Below are positions 53,201-62,128 of a stretch of 64,000 nucleotides of DNA, in pieces. Positions within the stretch are counted from its first letter, which is position 1; every line of letters starts with the position of its first letter. The stretch is from Micromonospora halotolerans (lineage in GTDB: Bacteria; Actinomycetota; Actinomycetes; Mycobacteriales; Micromonosporaceae). The notes beneath the pieces were generated by a model that was not told the origin of the DNA, did not search any database, and was given only the letters and a program-made list of their open reading frames with translations. The position numbers and the translations under genes were made by a program. The stretch spans positions 6,324,001 through 6,388,000 of the forward strand of contig NZ_CP134876.1 of NCBI RefSeq assembly GCF_032108445.1, given 5' to 3'.

Positions 53201-54018
53201 CCCTTCAGCCCTCCGGCGAAGCCGTTGATGATGCTGCGCTGCAGCGCGAAGTAGAGGAGCAGGATCGGCACGATGCTGATCACCAGCGCGGCGAAGATGA
53301 GGTTCCAGTCGGCGACGAATTGGCCGACGAAACCGGCCAGCGCCACCGGCACCGTCTGCTGGCTGCTGCCGCTGAGATAGAGCAGCGGGGTGAAGAAGTC
53401 GTTCCAGACCGCGATCGCGTTGAGCACCAGCGCGGTCACCGTGACCGGTTTGAGCATCGGGAAGACGACGTGCCGAAATGCGTCCCACGGCCGGCAGCCG
53501 TCGATCAGGGCGGCGTCCTCGAAGTCCTGCGGCAGGGCCCGGATGAAACCGGTGTAGAGGAACGTGGTGAACGGCACCTGCAGCCCGGAGTAGAACAGGA
53601 CCAGCGCCCAGACGCTGCCGAGCAGGCCGAGGTCCCGCATGGTCTGGTAGAGCGGCAGCGCGGCGAGCTGGAACGGCAGGACCAGCCCGAGCATGATCAG
53701 CAGGAACATTCCCCGGGACCATCGGGCGGTGGCACGGGCCAGCGGGTACGCGGCCAGCGCCGAGACCGCCAGCACGATCACGACGCTGACGGCGGTGACT
53801 ATCGCGCTGTTGACCAATGCCCCGCCGAGGCCACCCTCGCGCCACGCCTGTGTGAAGTTGGCGAGGGTGGGCGAGGTCGTCGGCCGGATCGGTGAAGAGG
53901 TGTCCGACGGCGCACGCACCGCCAGGTTGACCAGGACGTAGACCGGGAAGGCAATCACCGCCGCCGCGACGACCATCACCACTTCCAGGCCGAAGGTGCG
54001 CCACCGGTAGCGGTTCAT
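53197..54018 (-). CDS. CUT1-type ABC transporter permease (MalG-like)
   Basis: This 273-aa protein has six helices, and the EAA loop reads EDAALIDGCRPWDAFRHVVF. The pattern VMLGLVLPFQLAALPLYQTM-like (LGLVLPFQLAALPLYQ) is typical of MalG-type subunits. It overlaps both neighbours by 4 nt. Confidence 0.92.
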   Translation of the reverse strand: MNRYRWRTFGLEVVMVVAAAVIAFPVYVLVNLAVRAPSDTSSPIRPTTSPTLANFTQAWREGGLGGALVNSAIVTAVSVVIVLAVSALAAYPLARATARWSRGMFLLIMLGLVLPFQLAALPLYQTMRDLGLLGSVWALVLFYSGLQVPFTTFLYTGFIRALPQDFEDAALIDGCRPWDAFRHVVFPMLKPVTVTALVLNAIAVWNDFFTPLLYLSGSSQQTVPVALAGFVGQFVADWNLIFAALVISIVPILLLYFALQRSIINGFAGGLKG

Positions 54019-54959
54019 GACGCCGCCCTTTCGTTACGGGCGAGCACGGTGTACTGCCCGGTGGAGGCGATCGCCACGATGATGGTCAGCACCACCGCCA
54101 GGGCGATGCTGTAGCCGAACTCGCCGAGGGTGAACGCGTCCTTGTAGATCAGCGTGGAGATGGTGTCCGTGGCGTGCCCGGGTCCGCCGCCGGTCAAGGC
54201 GTACACCTGGTCGAACAGCTTGATCCCGCCGATGATCGACAGCATCAGGTTGATCGTGAACGCCGGCGCGAGCTGCGGCCGGACCACGGACCAGAACCGC
54301 TGGACGGGCCCGGTGCCGTCGATCGCGGCGGCCTCGTAGAGCTCCTTGGGCACGGACTGCAGCCCGGCCAGGAAGATGACCATCGAGTATCCGGCGAACT
54401 GCCAGACGACCACGGCGACGACCGCCCACAGGGCCAACTGAGGATCGCCCAGCCAGTCCTGCCGCCACGAGTCCAGCCCGACGGCACCCAGCAGGCTGTT
54501 GACCGCGCCGTCCGGGCCCAGCAGGTTACGCCACAGGTAGGCGGTCACGATCGGCGTCACCACTGCCGGGGCGAACAGGAAGACCCGCAGCACGTTGCGG
54601 GACTTGATCACGGTGTTCACCCCGAGCGCGAGCAGCAGCCCGATCCCGTTCTGGATGATCGTGATCGACACCGCGATCACCAGCGTGTGCCAGATCGCCT
54701 GCCGGGCGTCGGGGTCGCGAGTGATCCCGACGAAGTTGTCGAGTCCGACGACCGCGAAGTCGGGGCTCAGGCCGTCCCAGTCCGTGAAGGCGTAGTAGAG
54801 GCCCCGAGCGCTGGGCACGAGCACCACGAAGGCGAACAGCACCAGCGCCGGCGCGGCGAACCACCAGGGTGGCGCCGAGCGGCGGCCACCGGTGGAGATC
54901 AGGGGCACCGAGCGGCGGTCGCCGGTGGAGACCGGATGGCCGGTCGGGGTGATTGTCAT
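54015..54959 (-). CDS. CUT1-type ABC transporter permease (MalF-like)
   Basis: From ATG 54959 the protein has 314 residues with six helices and the EAA loop YEAAAIDGTGPVQRFWSVVR. IIGGIKLFDQVYALTGGGPG is a hallmark of this subunit type. A longer frame to 55100 is rejected because it translates the operator and promoter. This is the first gene of the operon. No ATPase gene accompanies the pair, so a shared MsiK-type ATPase encoded elsewhere is probably used. Confidence 0.92.
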   Translation of the reverse strand: MTITPTGHPVSTGDRRSVPLISTGGRRSAPPWWFAAPALVLFAFVVLVPSARGLYYAFTDWDGLSPDFAVVGLDNFVGITRDPDARQAIWHTLVIAVSITIIQNGIGLLLALGVNTVIKSRNVLRVFLFAPAVVTPIVTAYLWRNLLGPDGAVNSLLGAVGLDSWRQDWLGDPQLALWAVVAVVVWQFAGYSMVIFLAGLQSVPKELYEAAAIDGTGPVQRFWSVVRPQLAPAFTINLMLSIIGGIKLFDQVYALTGGGPGHATDTISTLIYKDAFTLGEFGYSIALAVVLTIIVAIASTGQYTVLARNERAAS

Positions 54960-54974
54960 CCGCGTGTCCACTCT

Positions 54975-54988
54975 TTGAAACGTTTCAA
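54975..54988. promoter_or_regulatory. LacI-type operator of the rhamnosidase operon
   Basis: TTGAAACGTTTCAA is a perfect 14-bp palindrome, 15 bp before the first permease start. Its core equals the consensus of the rha-operon operators. A weaker half-matching site, GCAACGTTTCAC at 55153-55164, lies in front of the divergent regulator. Confidence 0.75.
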
Positions 54989-55078
54989 GCAGCGGGCGCA
55001 AAGGGAGCTGGAACAACAAGCCAACTGCGAGGGCCAGAGGGTGTGGCGTGGGTAACGTTGTCCAAAATGTTGCGCCTG

Positions 55079-55107
55079 ACCCTAGGAGTTCATCTACCAC
55101 ACGTCAA
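55079..55107 (-). promoter_or_regulatory. Candidate promoter of the rhamnosidase operon
   Basis: On the minus strand TTGACG (55107-55102) and TAGGGT (55084-55079) are 17 nt apart. The start point would be about 55072, roughly 85 nt upstream of the palindromic operator, which would then act as a roadblock. A partial site GTAACGTTGTCC lies at 55051-55062, nearer the start point. Confidence 0.4.
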
Positions 55108-55183
55108 TAGGTCCGCGGCTGGTACAGCGTGTTCCGGCGATCTAGGCTCTGGGCAACGTTTCACACGGCACTGGAGGACGTAG

Positions 55184-56224
55184 GTGGACAGGCCCGCAGC
55201 GCCCACCCGACGGATCACCATCATCGACGTGGCACGGCACGCCCAGGTGTCGACCACCGCGGTGTCCAAGGTGCTGCGTAACGCCTACGGCGTCAGTCCC
55301 ACGATGCAGGCGAAGGTGCGTCAGGCAATCAGCGAGCTGGGCTATCGCCCCAACGCCGCCGCCCGCGCCATGCGGGGCCAGACCTACACCATCGGCATCA
55401 TGTTGCCCGACATCCGCAACCCCTTCTTCGCCGACATCCTCGACGGCCTCACCGCCCGGATCGCCGGCACCGATTACCAGGTGCTCCTCGGCCCCGGTTG
55501 CAACGGCGAGGAGGCCGAGGCCCGGGTCATCCACGCCATGATCGACCGCGGCATGGACGGCATGGTCCTCGTCGCACCCATCTCCACCCGCGCTTATCTC
55601 GAACAGGTCGCCGGCGTCGTACCCACCGTCGTCGTCGGCCGGCACGGCCGATCCCAGACCTATGACACTGTCGCCGACGACGACCTCACCGGCGCCGCGC
55701 TGGTCGTCAACCACCTCGCCGACCTGGGACACCGCCGCATCGCGCACATCGAGCACCACGAGACCACCGCCGACTGCCTCGCCGAGATGCCCAACGCCAT
55801 TCGGGCCGAGGGCTACCGGCAGGCCATGCGCGCCCGCGGCCTCGCCGACGAGATCGACATCGCGTCCACCCGATACAACCAGGAGGGCGGCTACCTCGGC
55901 ACCCGCCAGCTACTCGCCCGGCCGGTCCGGCCCACCGCCATCTTCGCCGGCGCCGACATCGCCGCCCTGGGCGCGCTCGACGCCATCGCCGAGGCCGGGC
56001 TCCGCGTGCCCGACGACATCTCCGTCGCCGGCTACGACAACACCACGTTCGCCGCGTTCCGGCCGATCTCCCTGACCAGCGTGGACCAGGCCGGCCACGA
56101 GATCGGCGCCGACGCCGCCCGGCTCCTGCTCGACCGCATCGCCGACCGGAACCGACCCACCGCTCAGATCAAGCTCTCCCCCGCCCTCGTCGTCCGCCGC
56201 ACGACCGCCCCACCACCGGCATAG
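55184..56224 (+). CDS. LacI-family regulator of the rhamnosidase operon
   Basis: This 346-aa protein starts at GTG 55184 behind GGAGGACG. Its HTH is TIIDVARHAQVSTTAVSKVL and its hinge SELGYRPNAAARAMRG. The sensor domain has IGIMLPDIRNPFFADILDGL and SVAGYDNTTF. It is divergent from the CUT1/GH78 operon and very likely represses it and itself. The ligand is probably rhamnose or a rhamnoside. Because both operons share operator sequence, cross-talk with the first LacI protein is possible. Confidence 0.92.
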   Translation: MDRPAAPTRRITIIDVARHAQVSTTAVSKVLRNAYGVSPTMQAKVRQAISELGYRPNAAARAMRGQTYTIGIMLPDIRNPFFADILDGLTARIAGTDYQVLLGPGCNGEEAEARVIHAMIDRGMDGMVLVAPISTRAYLEQVAGVVPTVVVGRHGRSQTYDTVADDDLTGAALVVNHLADLGHRRIAHIEHHETTADCLAEMPNAIRAEGYRQAMRARGLADEIDIASTRYNQEGGYLGTRQLLARPVRPTAIFAGADIAALGALDAIAEAGLRVPDDISVAGYDNTTFAAFRPISLTSVDQAGHEIGADAARLLLDRIADRNRPTAQIKLSPALVVRRTTAPPPA

Positions 56225-56698
56225 CCGATACGCCGGCTCACCGCGGCCTCCCCGCGTGCGCCACCGGTTGACGACGGTCTCTGAACATCACCCACTACGA
56301 ACTGTTCAGCCTCAGGGAGGCCGACAGCAGCTCCACGGAACCACCGGGACACTGGGCATCGTCACCGACATCTACCGACCCAAGCCCGCTCTCGCCGTCT
56401 ACCGCGACACCGTCCGCAGCACTGACCAGCTACCCGTTACCAGACATCCCTGAGCACGGCGGACCGCAACGCAGCAAGGCGGGCCAGTGTCCAGTATCGG
56501 CCCGCCTGCACGCTCTGAAATGCCGACGCACCGTCAACCCCTCGTCTCGCCGACGCGGCACGCCGATTAACGCCCGCACATGCCGCGCGTCGTGCGCTGC
56601 GGAGCGTCACGATCGCTCGAGCCATGCGCCGTCCGGTCGTGTCGATGGGCGTGCCCCCGGTCGCGCCCCCGTTGGACCCTTGCATAGGCTGCGTCGCC
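56225..56698. other. No gene seen
   Basis: About 470 bp between the LacI gene and the SUFU gene. The open frames on both strands are short and have no ribosome site or recognisable family. Confidence 0.5.
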
Positions 56699-57394
56699 AT
56701 GGGCGAGTCGCGCGGGTCAGGAGTCCTCCGTCATCAGTCGCTGCACGACGGGTTCGTACCGGCGCTAGGGCCGCAACAGGCCTTCGCCGACGCTATCGAC
56801 CGACACATCGAGGAGCACTTCGGGCCCGTCGAGTTCGTCTACCACGAGATCGCCTCGCACCTGGTCGGTGTGCATGTCTATGTCGTGGCCCCGACCGAGG
56901 AACGCCCGTACCGGACGCTGATCACTTCTGGGATGAGTGATCTGCCGATGACGGTCCCGGAGGGCCACGACATCAGCCCGTACGCCGAACTGATGCTCAG
57001 CCTTCCGGCAGATTGGCCGCTGACCGAGGTAGCCGGGCTCGCCGACGAGGCCGGGTGGCCGCTGCGGATCCTCAAGCAGGTAGCTCGGCTGCCGCACGAG
57101 TACGGAACCTGGATCGGCGAATGGCATTCCGTGCCGAACGGCGATCCCGCGCAGCCGTACGCTACGGACGCCCCGTTCGCTGGAGTCGTCGTCACGCCGA
57201 TGCTGCGGGTGCCGCCAGAGGCCCGGACGATCGACGTCGGCGGCGGCATCCGCATCGCGTTGCTCGCGCTGATCCCTCTGCACCCAGAGGAGATAGCGGT
57301 CAAGGTCGAACGCGGTACCGACGCACTCATCGAAGTCCTCGACCGTGGCCGCGTCACCGAGTTGCTGGACCCGCGCCGGCCCTCGTACGCCTGA
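56699..57394 (+). CDS. Suppressor-of-fused (SUFU) domain protein
   Basis: From ATG 56699 the protein has 231 residues. The SUFU fold is recognisable from AIDRHIEEHFGPVEFVYHEI, YRTLITSGMSDLPMTVPEG, YAELMLSLPADWPL and the late VTPMLRV and LIPLHPEEIAVKVERGTDAL. Bacterial SUFU proteins occur as immunity proteins of polymorphic toxin systems, but many are orphan. No toxin gene is nearby. A second SUFU gene lies at 63080. Confidence 0.88.
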   Translation: MGESRGSGVLRHQSLHDGFVPALGPQQAFADAIDRHIEEHFGPVEFVYHEIASHLVGVHVYVVAPTEERPYRTLITSGMSDLPMTVPEGHDISPYAELMLSLPADWPLTEVAGLADEAGWPLRILKQVARLPHEYGTWIGEWHSVPNGDPAQPYATDAPFAGVVVTPMLRVPPEARTIDVGGGIRIALLALIPLHPEEIAVKVERGTDALIEVLDRGRVTELLDPRRPSYA

Positions 57395-57538
57395 CAGCTC
57401 GATCGGACGCGCTGACCAAGGTCACGTGCGCGCTTCTGCCGCTCACCGTGCGTCGCGCAGCGTCGCACTCCGTCGATCAAGCCGATGCTCGGTCTTGCCG
57501 AGGTGAGTGCGTTGCCTGACGTCAAGACTGCGGCAGGT

Positions 57539-58180
57539 TCAGCCGAGCTGGAACCGCTGTACTCCAGTGCGACCGAGAAGGGTACCGCTCGCGTCGGCCA
57601 TTGCCTGGGCGGCCGGACCGATGCGGTAGCCAGTCAGTCGTCTTCCATTTTGATCTTTGATTCGAGCCGGACGAGTGGTGGCGATCAGCACCGACCGAAC
57701 CGCCCGTGTTTGCCGCAGGAGGACCTGGTGTGTGTCGGCAGCGACTTCGTCCTCGAACCAGCGGACGGCCAGCCTGCCGGCATTAAAGTAGGCACCGCCT
57801 TCCGGGTGCCGGTACCCGGCGTCGTGATCGCAGTAGGTACCGCCGGGATCATGTCGACGGGTCGAGCGCAGGAGTTGAACAATGGCAGCGACCGGTGGCC
57901 CGTCCGGCAGCGGGACGCCATCGGCAAGCGCGACGGTTGACGGCAGGCTCGCGCCGATCGGCAGGTGCAGGAACGCCTGAACTCCCCGTCCGCCACAGGC
58001 CATCGCGTTTGCCAGCGAGCCGTGCAGGTGGACTGGGTGAAGTCCTAACGGTCCCGGTTGCGAGCACCGCCACGCGGCGCCAGGGAACGTATCGCGCAAC
58101 GCCAGGTCGAACGCGTCTTCGTCCTCGGGCAGCAACCAGGTTCCGACATTCATGGTCCGGGAGCCCGCATACGCCACCAC
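57539..58180 (-). CDS. Hypothetical protein
   Basis: A 213-codon frame with GTG 58180 or 58177, or ATG 58150, as start. It has plausible globular composition (GAYFNAGRLAVRWFEDEVAA, VLIATTRPARIKDQNGRRLT) but no motif or family I recognise. It converges with the SUFU gene. Confidence that it is translated is moderate. Confidence 0.5.
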   Translation of the reverse strand: MVAYAGSRTMNVGTWLLPEDEDAFDLALRDTFPGAAWRCSQPGPLGLHPVHLHGSLANAMACGGRGVQAFLHLPIGASLPSTVALADGVPLPDGPPVAAIVQLLRSTRRHDPGGTYCDHDAGYRHPEGGAYFNAGRLAVRWFEDEVAADTHQVLLRQTRAVRSVLIATTRPARIKDQNGRRLTGYRIGPAAQAMADASGTLLGRTGVQRFQLG

Positions 58181-58458
58181 CAGGACGGTACGTCATGGAT
58201 CGCCCATGATCCGCTGCACTCTCAATCCGCTGATCGCGCGTCTTGACCGGCTTCGAGGATCGCATGCCCCAGCGATAGGCGGCACGCACGACTCCGTCAG
58301 GTGATGTGCGACAGGGGCCGGCGATTGAGCGACGGCTCAGCCGCCGACCGATGTCCTGTCATCCCGATGAGCGGATGCTGCCCGCCGGCTACCTTCGGCC
58401 AAATTCTTCTGCAGGATTTGATACAAGGCAGGATCGCTGGCGGGAGTTCCGGCAGCCC

Positions 58459-58914
58459 TCATCCATAGAACACCAACACCTGGTCCGCGATGCACGCAGG
58501 CTTGGTCTCGCCCTCGATCTCCACCTTCACTTGTACGACCACGCGGGCGCCGTTGGACAGGGGTCGGGCCTGCGTAAGCGTGGCCACACCGCGGACGCGC
58601 GAACCGACCAGCACTGGCATGCGGAAACGGACCTTGTTCAGACCACCGTTGACCACCAGGCGGACGCCGTTGACGTGGATCAGTTCGGACAGGAAGGCGG
58701 AGCATAGCGAGAGCGTGAACGCGCCGTGCGCGACGGTCTTCCCGAAGGGGCTCTCCGCAAGGGCGCGCCGCTCGTCGACGTGAATCCACTGATGGTCGCC
58801 GGTGACGTCCGCGAACGCGTTGATCCTGCCCTGGTCGATAGCCTGCCACTGGGTAGTGCCGAGCATCTCGCCCTCGTGCTTGAGGAACGCGGCGATGCTC
58901 TCGTACGTGCTCAT
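58459..58914 (-). CDS. MaoC-like hot-dog dehydratase
   Basis: This 151-aa protein starts at ATG 58914 (GTG 58920 is an alternative). The hydratase 2 motif is complete: FADVTGDHQWIHVDERRA, then SPFGKTVAHGAFTLSL with the catalytic Asp/His pair. It hydrates or dehydrates enoyl-CoA or acyl-ACP thioesters. It follows fabH by 34 nt on the same strand, so the two probably work on the same fatty-acyl chain. Confidence 0.9.
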   Translation of the reverse strand: MSTYESIAAFLKHEGEMLGTTQWQAIDQGRINAFADVTGDHQWIHVDERRALAESPFGKTVAHGAFTLSLCSAFLSELIHVNGVRLVVNGGLNKVRFRMPVLVGSRVRGVATLTQARPLSNGARVVVQVKVEIEGETKPACIADQVLVFYG

Positions 58915-58948
58915 GCGCACCCCGTCCCACTGTGGTTTCTAGTCATGG

Positions 58949-59884
58949 TCATGGGCAGCGGACGATCTGCCCGGCGTACGACAGTCCTCCGCCGAAGCCC
59001 AGCAGCAGCACCGGTGCACCGGACTGGAGCTCTCCGCGTTGGAGCAGCTTCGACAGCGCGATCGGGATGCTCGCCGCCGAGGTGTTGCCCGATTCGGTGA
59101 CGTCGCGGGCAACGACGGCCTTCGTCGCCCCGATCCGCTGTGCGACCGGCTCGATGATGCGCAGATTGGCCTGGTGCAGGACGATGCCGCCGAGATCGTC
59201 CGGCGTCATGCCGGCGGCGGCGCAGATCTGGCGGGCGATGTCGGGCAGCGTGGTGGTGGCCCACCGGTAGACGCTCTGTCCAGCCTGGGTGAACTTGCGA
59301 TCGCCCTCGATCACCACGGCCTCGCCCATGTCTGGGTAGGAGCCCCACACCACCGGGCTGATCTCGGGCTGCTCGGCGGCGGTCAGCACCACCGCGCCGG
59401 CTCCGTCACCGACCAGCACGCACGTCGTCCGGTCGGTCCAGTCGGTGAAGTCACTCAGCCGCTCCACGCCGATCACCACCGCGTTCGTCGCCGAGCCGAG
59501 CCGAATGGCACCGTCAGCCGTGGCCAACGCGTGGGTGAACCCGGAACAGGCGACGTTGATGTCGATCGTCGCCGGTGACGCCATGCCGAGCCGACGTGCG
59601 ACCCGGGCGGCAATGTTGGGACTGCGGTCGACCGCCGTGCAGGTCGCCACCACCACCAAATCGACCGCCTCGACGGCCACGCCGGCCTCACGCAGGGCCG
59701 CGTCCGCCGCCTCGGCCGCCATCAGGTCGAGCGGCTCGGCGGGCCCGGCGATCCGCCGTTCCCGGATGCCGACCCGACTGCGGATCCACTCGTCGCTCGT
59801 GTCCACCATCGTGGCGAGGTCATGGTTGGACAGCACTTTCGCAGGCTGGTAGTGACCTGCGCCGACGACCTTCGAACCGCGCAC
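58949..59884 (-). CDS. fabH: Beta-ketoacyl-ACP synthase III (FabH-like)
   Basis: The start is GTG 59884 with GGGAGG a few nt upstream; the protein has 311 residues. The Cys113-His237-Asn267 triad is complete: DINVACSGF, LHQANLR and SGNTSAAS. It also has DEWIRSRVGIRERR. FabH starts fatty-acid synthesis by condensing acyl-CoA with malonyl-ACP. As a member of a small TetR-controlled module next to MaoC and PlsC it may be a dedicated second copy for altered chain starters. Confidence 0.9.
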   Translation of the reverse strand: MRGSKVVGAGHYQPAKVLSNHDLATMVDTSDEWIRSRVGIRERRIAGPAEPLDLMAAEAADAALREAGVAVEAVDLVVVATCTAVDRSPNIAARVARRLGMASPATIDINVACSGFTHALATADGAIRLGSATNAVVIGVERLSDFTDWTDRTTCVLVGDGAGAVVLTAAEQPEISPVVWGSYPDMGEAVVIEGDRKFTQAGQSVYRWATTTLPDIARQICAAAGMTPDDLGGIVLHQANLRIIEPVAQRIGATKAVVARDVTESGNTSAASIPIALSKLLQRGELQSGAPVLLLGFGGGLSYAGQIVRCP

Positions 59885-59918
59885 CGGCGCCTCCCATTAG
59901 CCCAGGCGAAGATCAGCA

Positions 59919-59960
59919 GGTAGACGTTGTCTACCATCTCTGCGTAGACAATGTCTATGC
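59919..59960. promoter_or_regulatory. Operator pair A (fabH side)
   Basis: Two palindromes of the form TAGAC-N3-GTCTA: GGTAGAC-GTT-GTCTACC at 59919-59935 and GCGTAGAC-AAT-GTCTATGC at 59942-59960. Their centres are 24 bp apart. They lie just upstream of fabH and would place two repressor dimers across its promoter. Confidence 0.75.
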
Positions 59961-59990
59961 CGTGGGTCGGGCGGCCAACACGGAAGGTAG

Positions 59991-60035
59991 GTGCGAGTAG
60001 ACGGCGTCTACTCGCACCTGGTAGACACCGTCTAT
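59991..60035. promoter_or_regulatory. Operator pair B (tetR side)
   Basis: The first site (59991-60017) is a perfect 27-nt palindrome with arms GTGCGAGTAGAC and GTCTACTCGCAC around GGC. The second, GTAGAC-ACC-GTCTAT at 60021-60035, overlaps the first bases of the TetR start codon. Their centres are again 24 bp apart. The TetR gene thus appears autoregulated and may be leaderless. Confidence 0.75.
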
Positions 60036-60612
60036 GCTTGCTGACGAGGGGCTACGCGAACGCCTCATCCGTACCGGCGGCGAACTACTCGACAATGAGG
60101 GCCCGTCCGCGGTGTCGCTGCGAGAGATCGCCCGACGCGCCGGCGTCTCGCACGGCGCGCCGCGCCGCTACTTTCCCACCCACCTGGAGTTGCTGTCGGC
60201 CATCGCCCGCGACGGGTTCACCGACCTCGCCACCCGGGCGAACTCCGCCCTGGCCGAGGCGGCCGGCGACCCACGCGCCCGGCTGGCCGCGCTCGCCCGG
60301 GTCTACCTGCACTTCGCCGCCACCCGCCGCGGCCGATACGAGCTGATGTTCCGCCACGACCTGCTGGAGAGCGGCCACCTGAGACTGCGCGACACCAGCC
60401 TGCCACTGTTCCGGCTTCTCACCGACCTGGTCGCACAGGCCCGGCCCGAGCCCGAGCCGCCAGCTCAGGTCGTCGCAGGAGCACTGTGGGCCAACCTGCA
60501 CGGCATCGCCCAACTGTGGAACTGGGGCAGCCTCACCCTCGCGACCGGCGCCACCGATCCGAGCGCGCTGCTCGACGCCACCCTCACCGCCCACCTCGGA
60601 CCCGCCGCATGA
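60034..60612 (+). CDS. TetR-family repressor of the fabH/plsC module
   Basis: This 192-aa protein has the HTH SLREIARRAGVSHGAPRRYF near residues 27-47 and a TetR_C domain of WHG type (RYELMFRHDLLESG, ALWANLHGIAQLWNWG). Four matching operators precede it and fabH, so it very probably controls both directions. An acyl-CoA or fatty acid is a likely ligand. It overlaps the acyltransferase start by 4 nt. Confidence 0.92.
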   Translation: MLADEGLRERLIRTGGELLDNEGPSAVSLREIARRAGVSHGAPRRYFPTHLELLSAIARDGFTDLATRANSALAEAAGDPRARLAALARVYLHFAATRRGRYELMFRHDLLESGHLRLRDTSLPLFRLLTDLVAQARPEPEPPAQVVAGALWANLHGIAQLWNWGSLTLATGATDPSALLDATLTAHLGPAA

Positions 60613-61265
60613 CCGGCACCCCACCCCTGTACGCGCTCGCCCAGCACAGCATCGGCCGATACCTCCGCCACTCCTGGCGTCCCACCGTCACGGGCCTCGG
60701 TCACCTCCCCGACTCCGGGGGCGCGATCCTGGCCGCCAACCACCTGTCGATCGCCGACCAGTTGTTCCTCGGAATCCTGACGCCCCGGCACATCGCCTTC
60801 TGGGCCAAGGCCGAATACTTCCGCTCCCCCGGACCCCGCGGCTATCTCACCCGGCAGGTCGTCACCGGCATGGGCGCCATCCCGGTCGAGCGGGCCGGCG
60901 GTCGGGCGGTCCTCTCGGCGTTCGACGCCGCCGTCCCCGTACTCCGTTCCGGCGGCCTGGTGGCCGTCTTCCCCGAGGGCACGCGTTCCCCCGACGGCCG
61001 CCTCTACCGTGGCCGTACCGGCGCAGTCCGCCTCGCGCACCAGGCCGGCGTCCCCATCATCCCGGTCGGCATCCGCGGCACCGACCGCGTACGTCCGCCC
61101 GGCGCGCGCCTTCCCCGGCGCCACCCGATCAGCGTCACCTTCGGACCAGCCATCCCAGTGCACATCGAGGCGCCGGCGGACATCCGCCGGCTCACCGACA
61201 CCCTGATGGCCACCATCCAGTCCCTCACCTTCCAGGACTACGTGCAGCACTACGCCCGGACTTGA
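60609..61265 (+). CDS. PlsC-type lysophospholipid acyltransferase
   Basis: This 218-aa protein has the HX4D motif in NHLSIADQ (His45-Asp50), the VFPEGTRSPDG substrate motif (121-127) and a following VPIIPVGIRGTD block. These enzymes acylate 1-acyl-glycerol-3-phosphate or other lipid acceptors at the membrane. The ATG overlaps the TetR stop. It completes a small lipid module with fabH and maoC across the divergent promoter. Confidence 0.92.
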   Translation: MTGTPPLYALAQHSIGRYLRHSWRPTVTGLGHLPDSGGAILAANHLSIADQLFLGILTPRHIAFWAKAEYFRSPGPRGYLTRQVVTGMGAIPVERAGGRAVLSAFDAAVPVLRSGGLVAVFPEGTRSPDGRLYRGRTGAVRLAHQAGVPIIPVGIRGTDRVRPPGARLPRRHPISVTFGPAIPVHIEAPADIRRLTDTLMATIQSLTFQDYVQHYART

Positions 61266-61465
61266 CCGCAACACGTCTTCCCGCACGAGGCGTCGGAGTC
61301 GCCACCGAGCCCGGACCAAGAATCACGTGTGCACATCTGCCGCAGTCCGGGCGCTGGCATGGTCGGTGAGCGATCGGACCTGCCGATGTGCGTGCGGCTT
61401 GGTTCTTGTCGTTCGGAGGGTCGCCGTTGCGGCCCTATCTTCGATGAACAGGTCGAGGCCGTGCA

Positions 61466-62128
61466 TCAGTGGCCTTTGGCGAGCCGTGTTTGTAGTCGGG
61501 CCCGGCAGGCCGGCCATTCTGAGGCGAGGATGGAGTACATCGCGGAGTCCCGGAGTAAGCCCTCCTCATTCGGTGCCCACGACCGGGACCAGCAGCGCAG
61601 TACGCCCTCGAACTGCGCTCCTACGCGCTCGATCGCCGCGCGGGAGCGCTTGTTGCGGGCGTCGGTCTTGAGATCGACACGGGCCACCTGCCATTGCTCA
61701 AACGCGTGGGCGAACAGCAGAAATTTGGTCTCGGTGTTTAGCCCGCTGCCCTGTGCCGAAGCAGCCAGCCAGGTGAAACCGACCTCGAGCGCGCACAACT
61801 CGTCGCGATCCGGCCACAGCCGCGGATCCCAGTAGGCGGTCGCCCCAACGGCGCGTCCGGACGCCTTGGCTACCTGCGCAGACGGCATCAGACTCCCGGC
61901 CGCAGCCCTTGCCAGCTGCGCATCGATGTAATCGCTCACCTCGCCCGCAGTGGGCATCCACGTGAAGCGGTACGAGGTCCGGTTTTCCTCGGCTGCTATG
62001 GCGAGGTCCGCAGCGTGCCGGTGCTCCAGCGGCTCCAGACGAACAAGTTCACCGTCGAGCAGCGGCGCGGTCAGTCTCGTTGGGAATGGCAGGGGAACGC
62101 TCCGTCCGCGACTTGCCTGGCACACCAT
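61466..62128 (-). CDS. GNAT-family N-acetyltransferase (RimJ/RimL-like)
   Basis: From ATG 62128 the protein has about 220 residues. The GNAT_3 (RimJ/RimL) fold is visible: [52 protein letters not shown] (acetyl-CoA loop) and [20 protein letters not shown]. It should acetylate an amine, possibly a protein N-terminus or a small molecule. A longer frame to 62425 adds shadow sequence. It converges with no partner and stands alone. Confidence 0.85.
   Translation of the reverse strand: MVCQASRGRSVPLPFPTRLTAPLLDGELVRLEPLEHRHAADLAIAAEENRTSYRFTWMPTAGEVSDYIDAQLARAAAGSLMPSAQVAKASGRAVGATAYWDPRLWPDRDELCALEVGFTWLAASAQGSGLNTETKFLLFAHAFEQWQVARVDLKTDARNKRSRAAIERVGAQFEGVLRCWSRSWAPNEEGLLRDSAMYSILASEWPACRARLQTRLAKGH

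Noticed and set aside
54960..55100. N-terminal extension of the MalF-like permease to 55100
   Set aside because: It would translate the operator palindrome and part of the promoter; ATG 54959 fits the family start.
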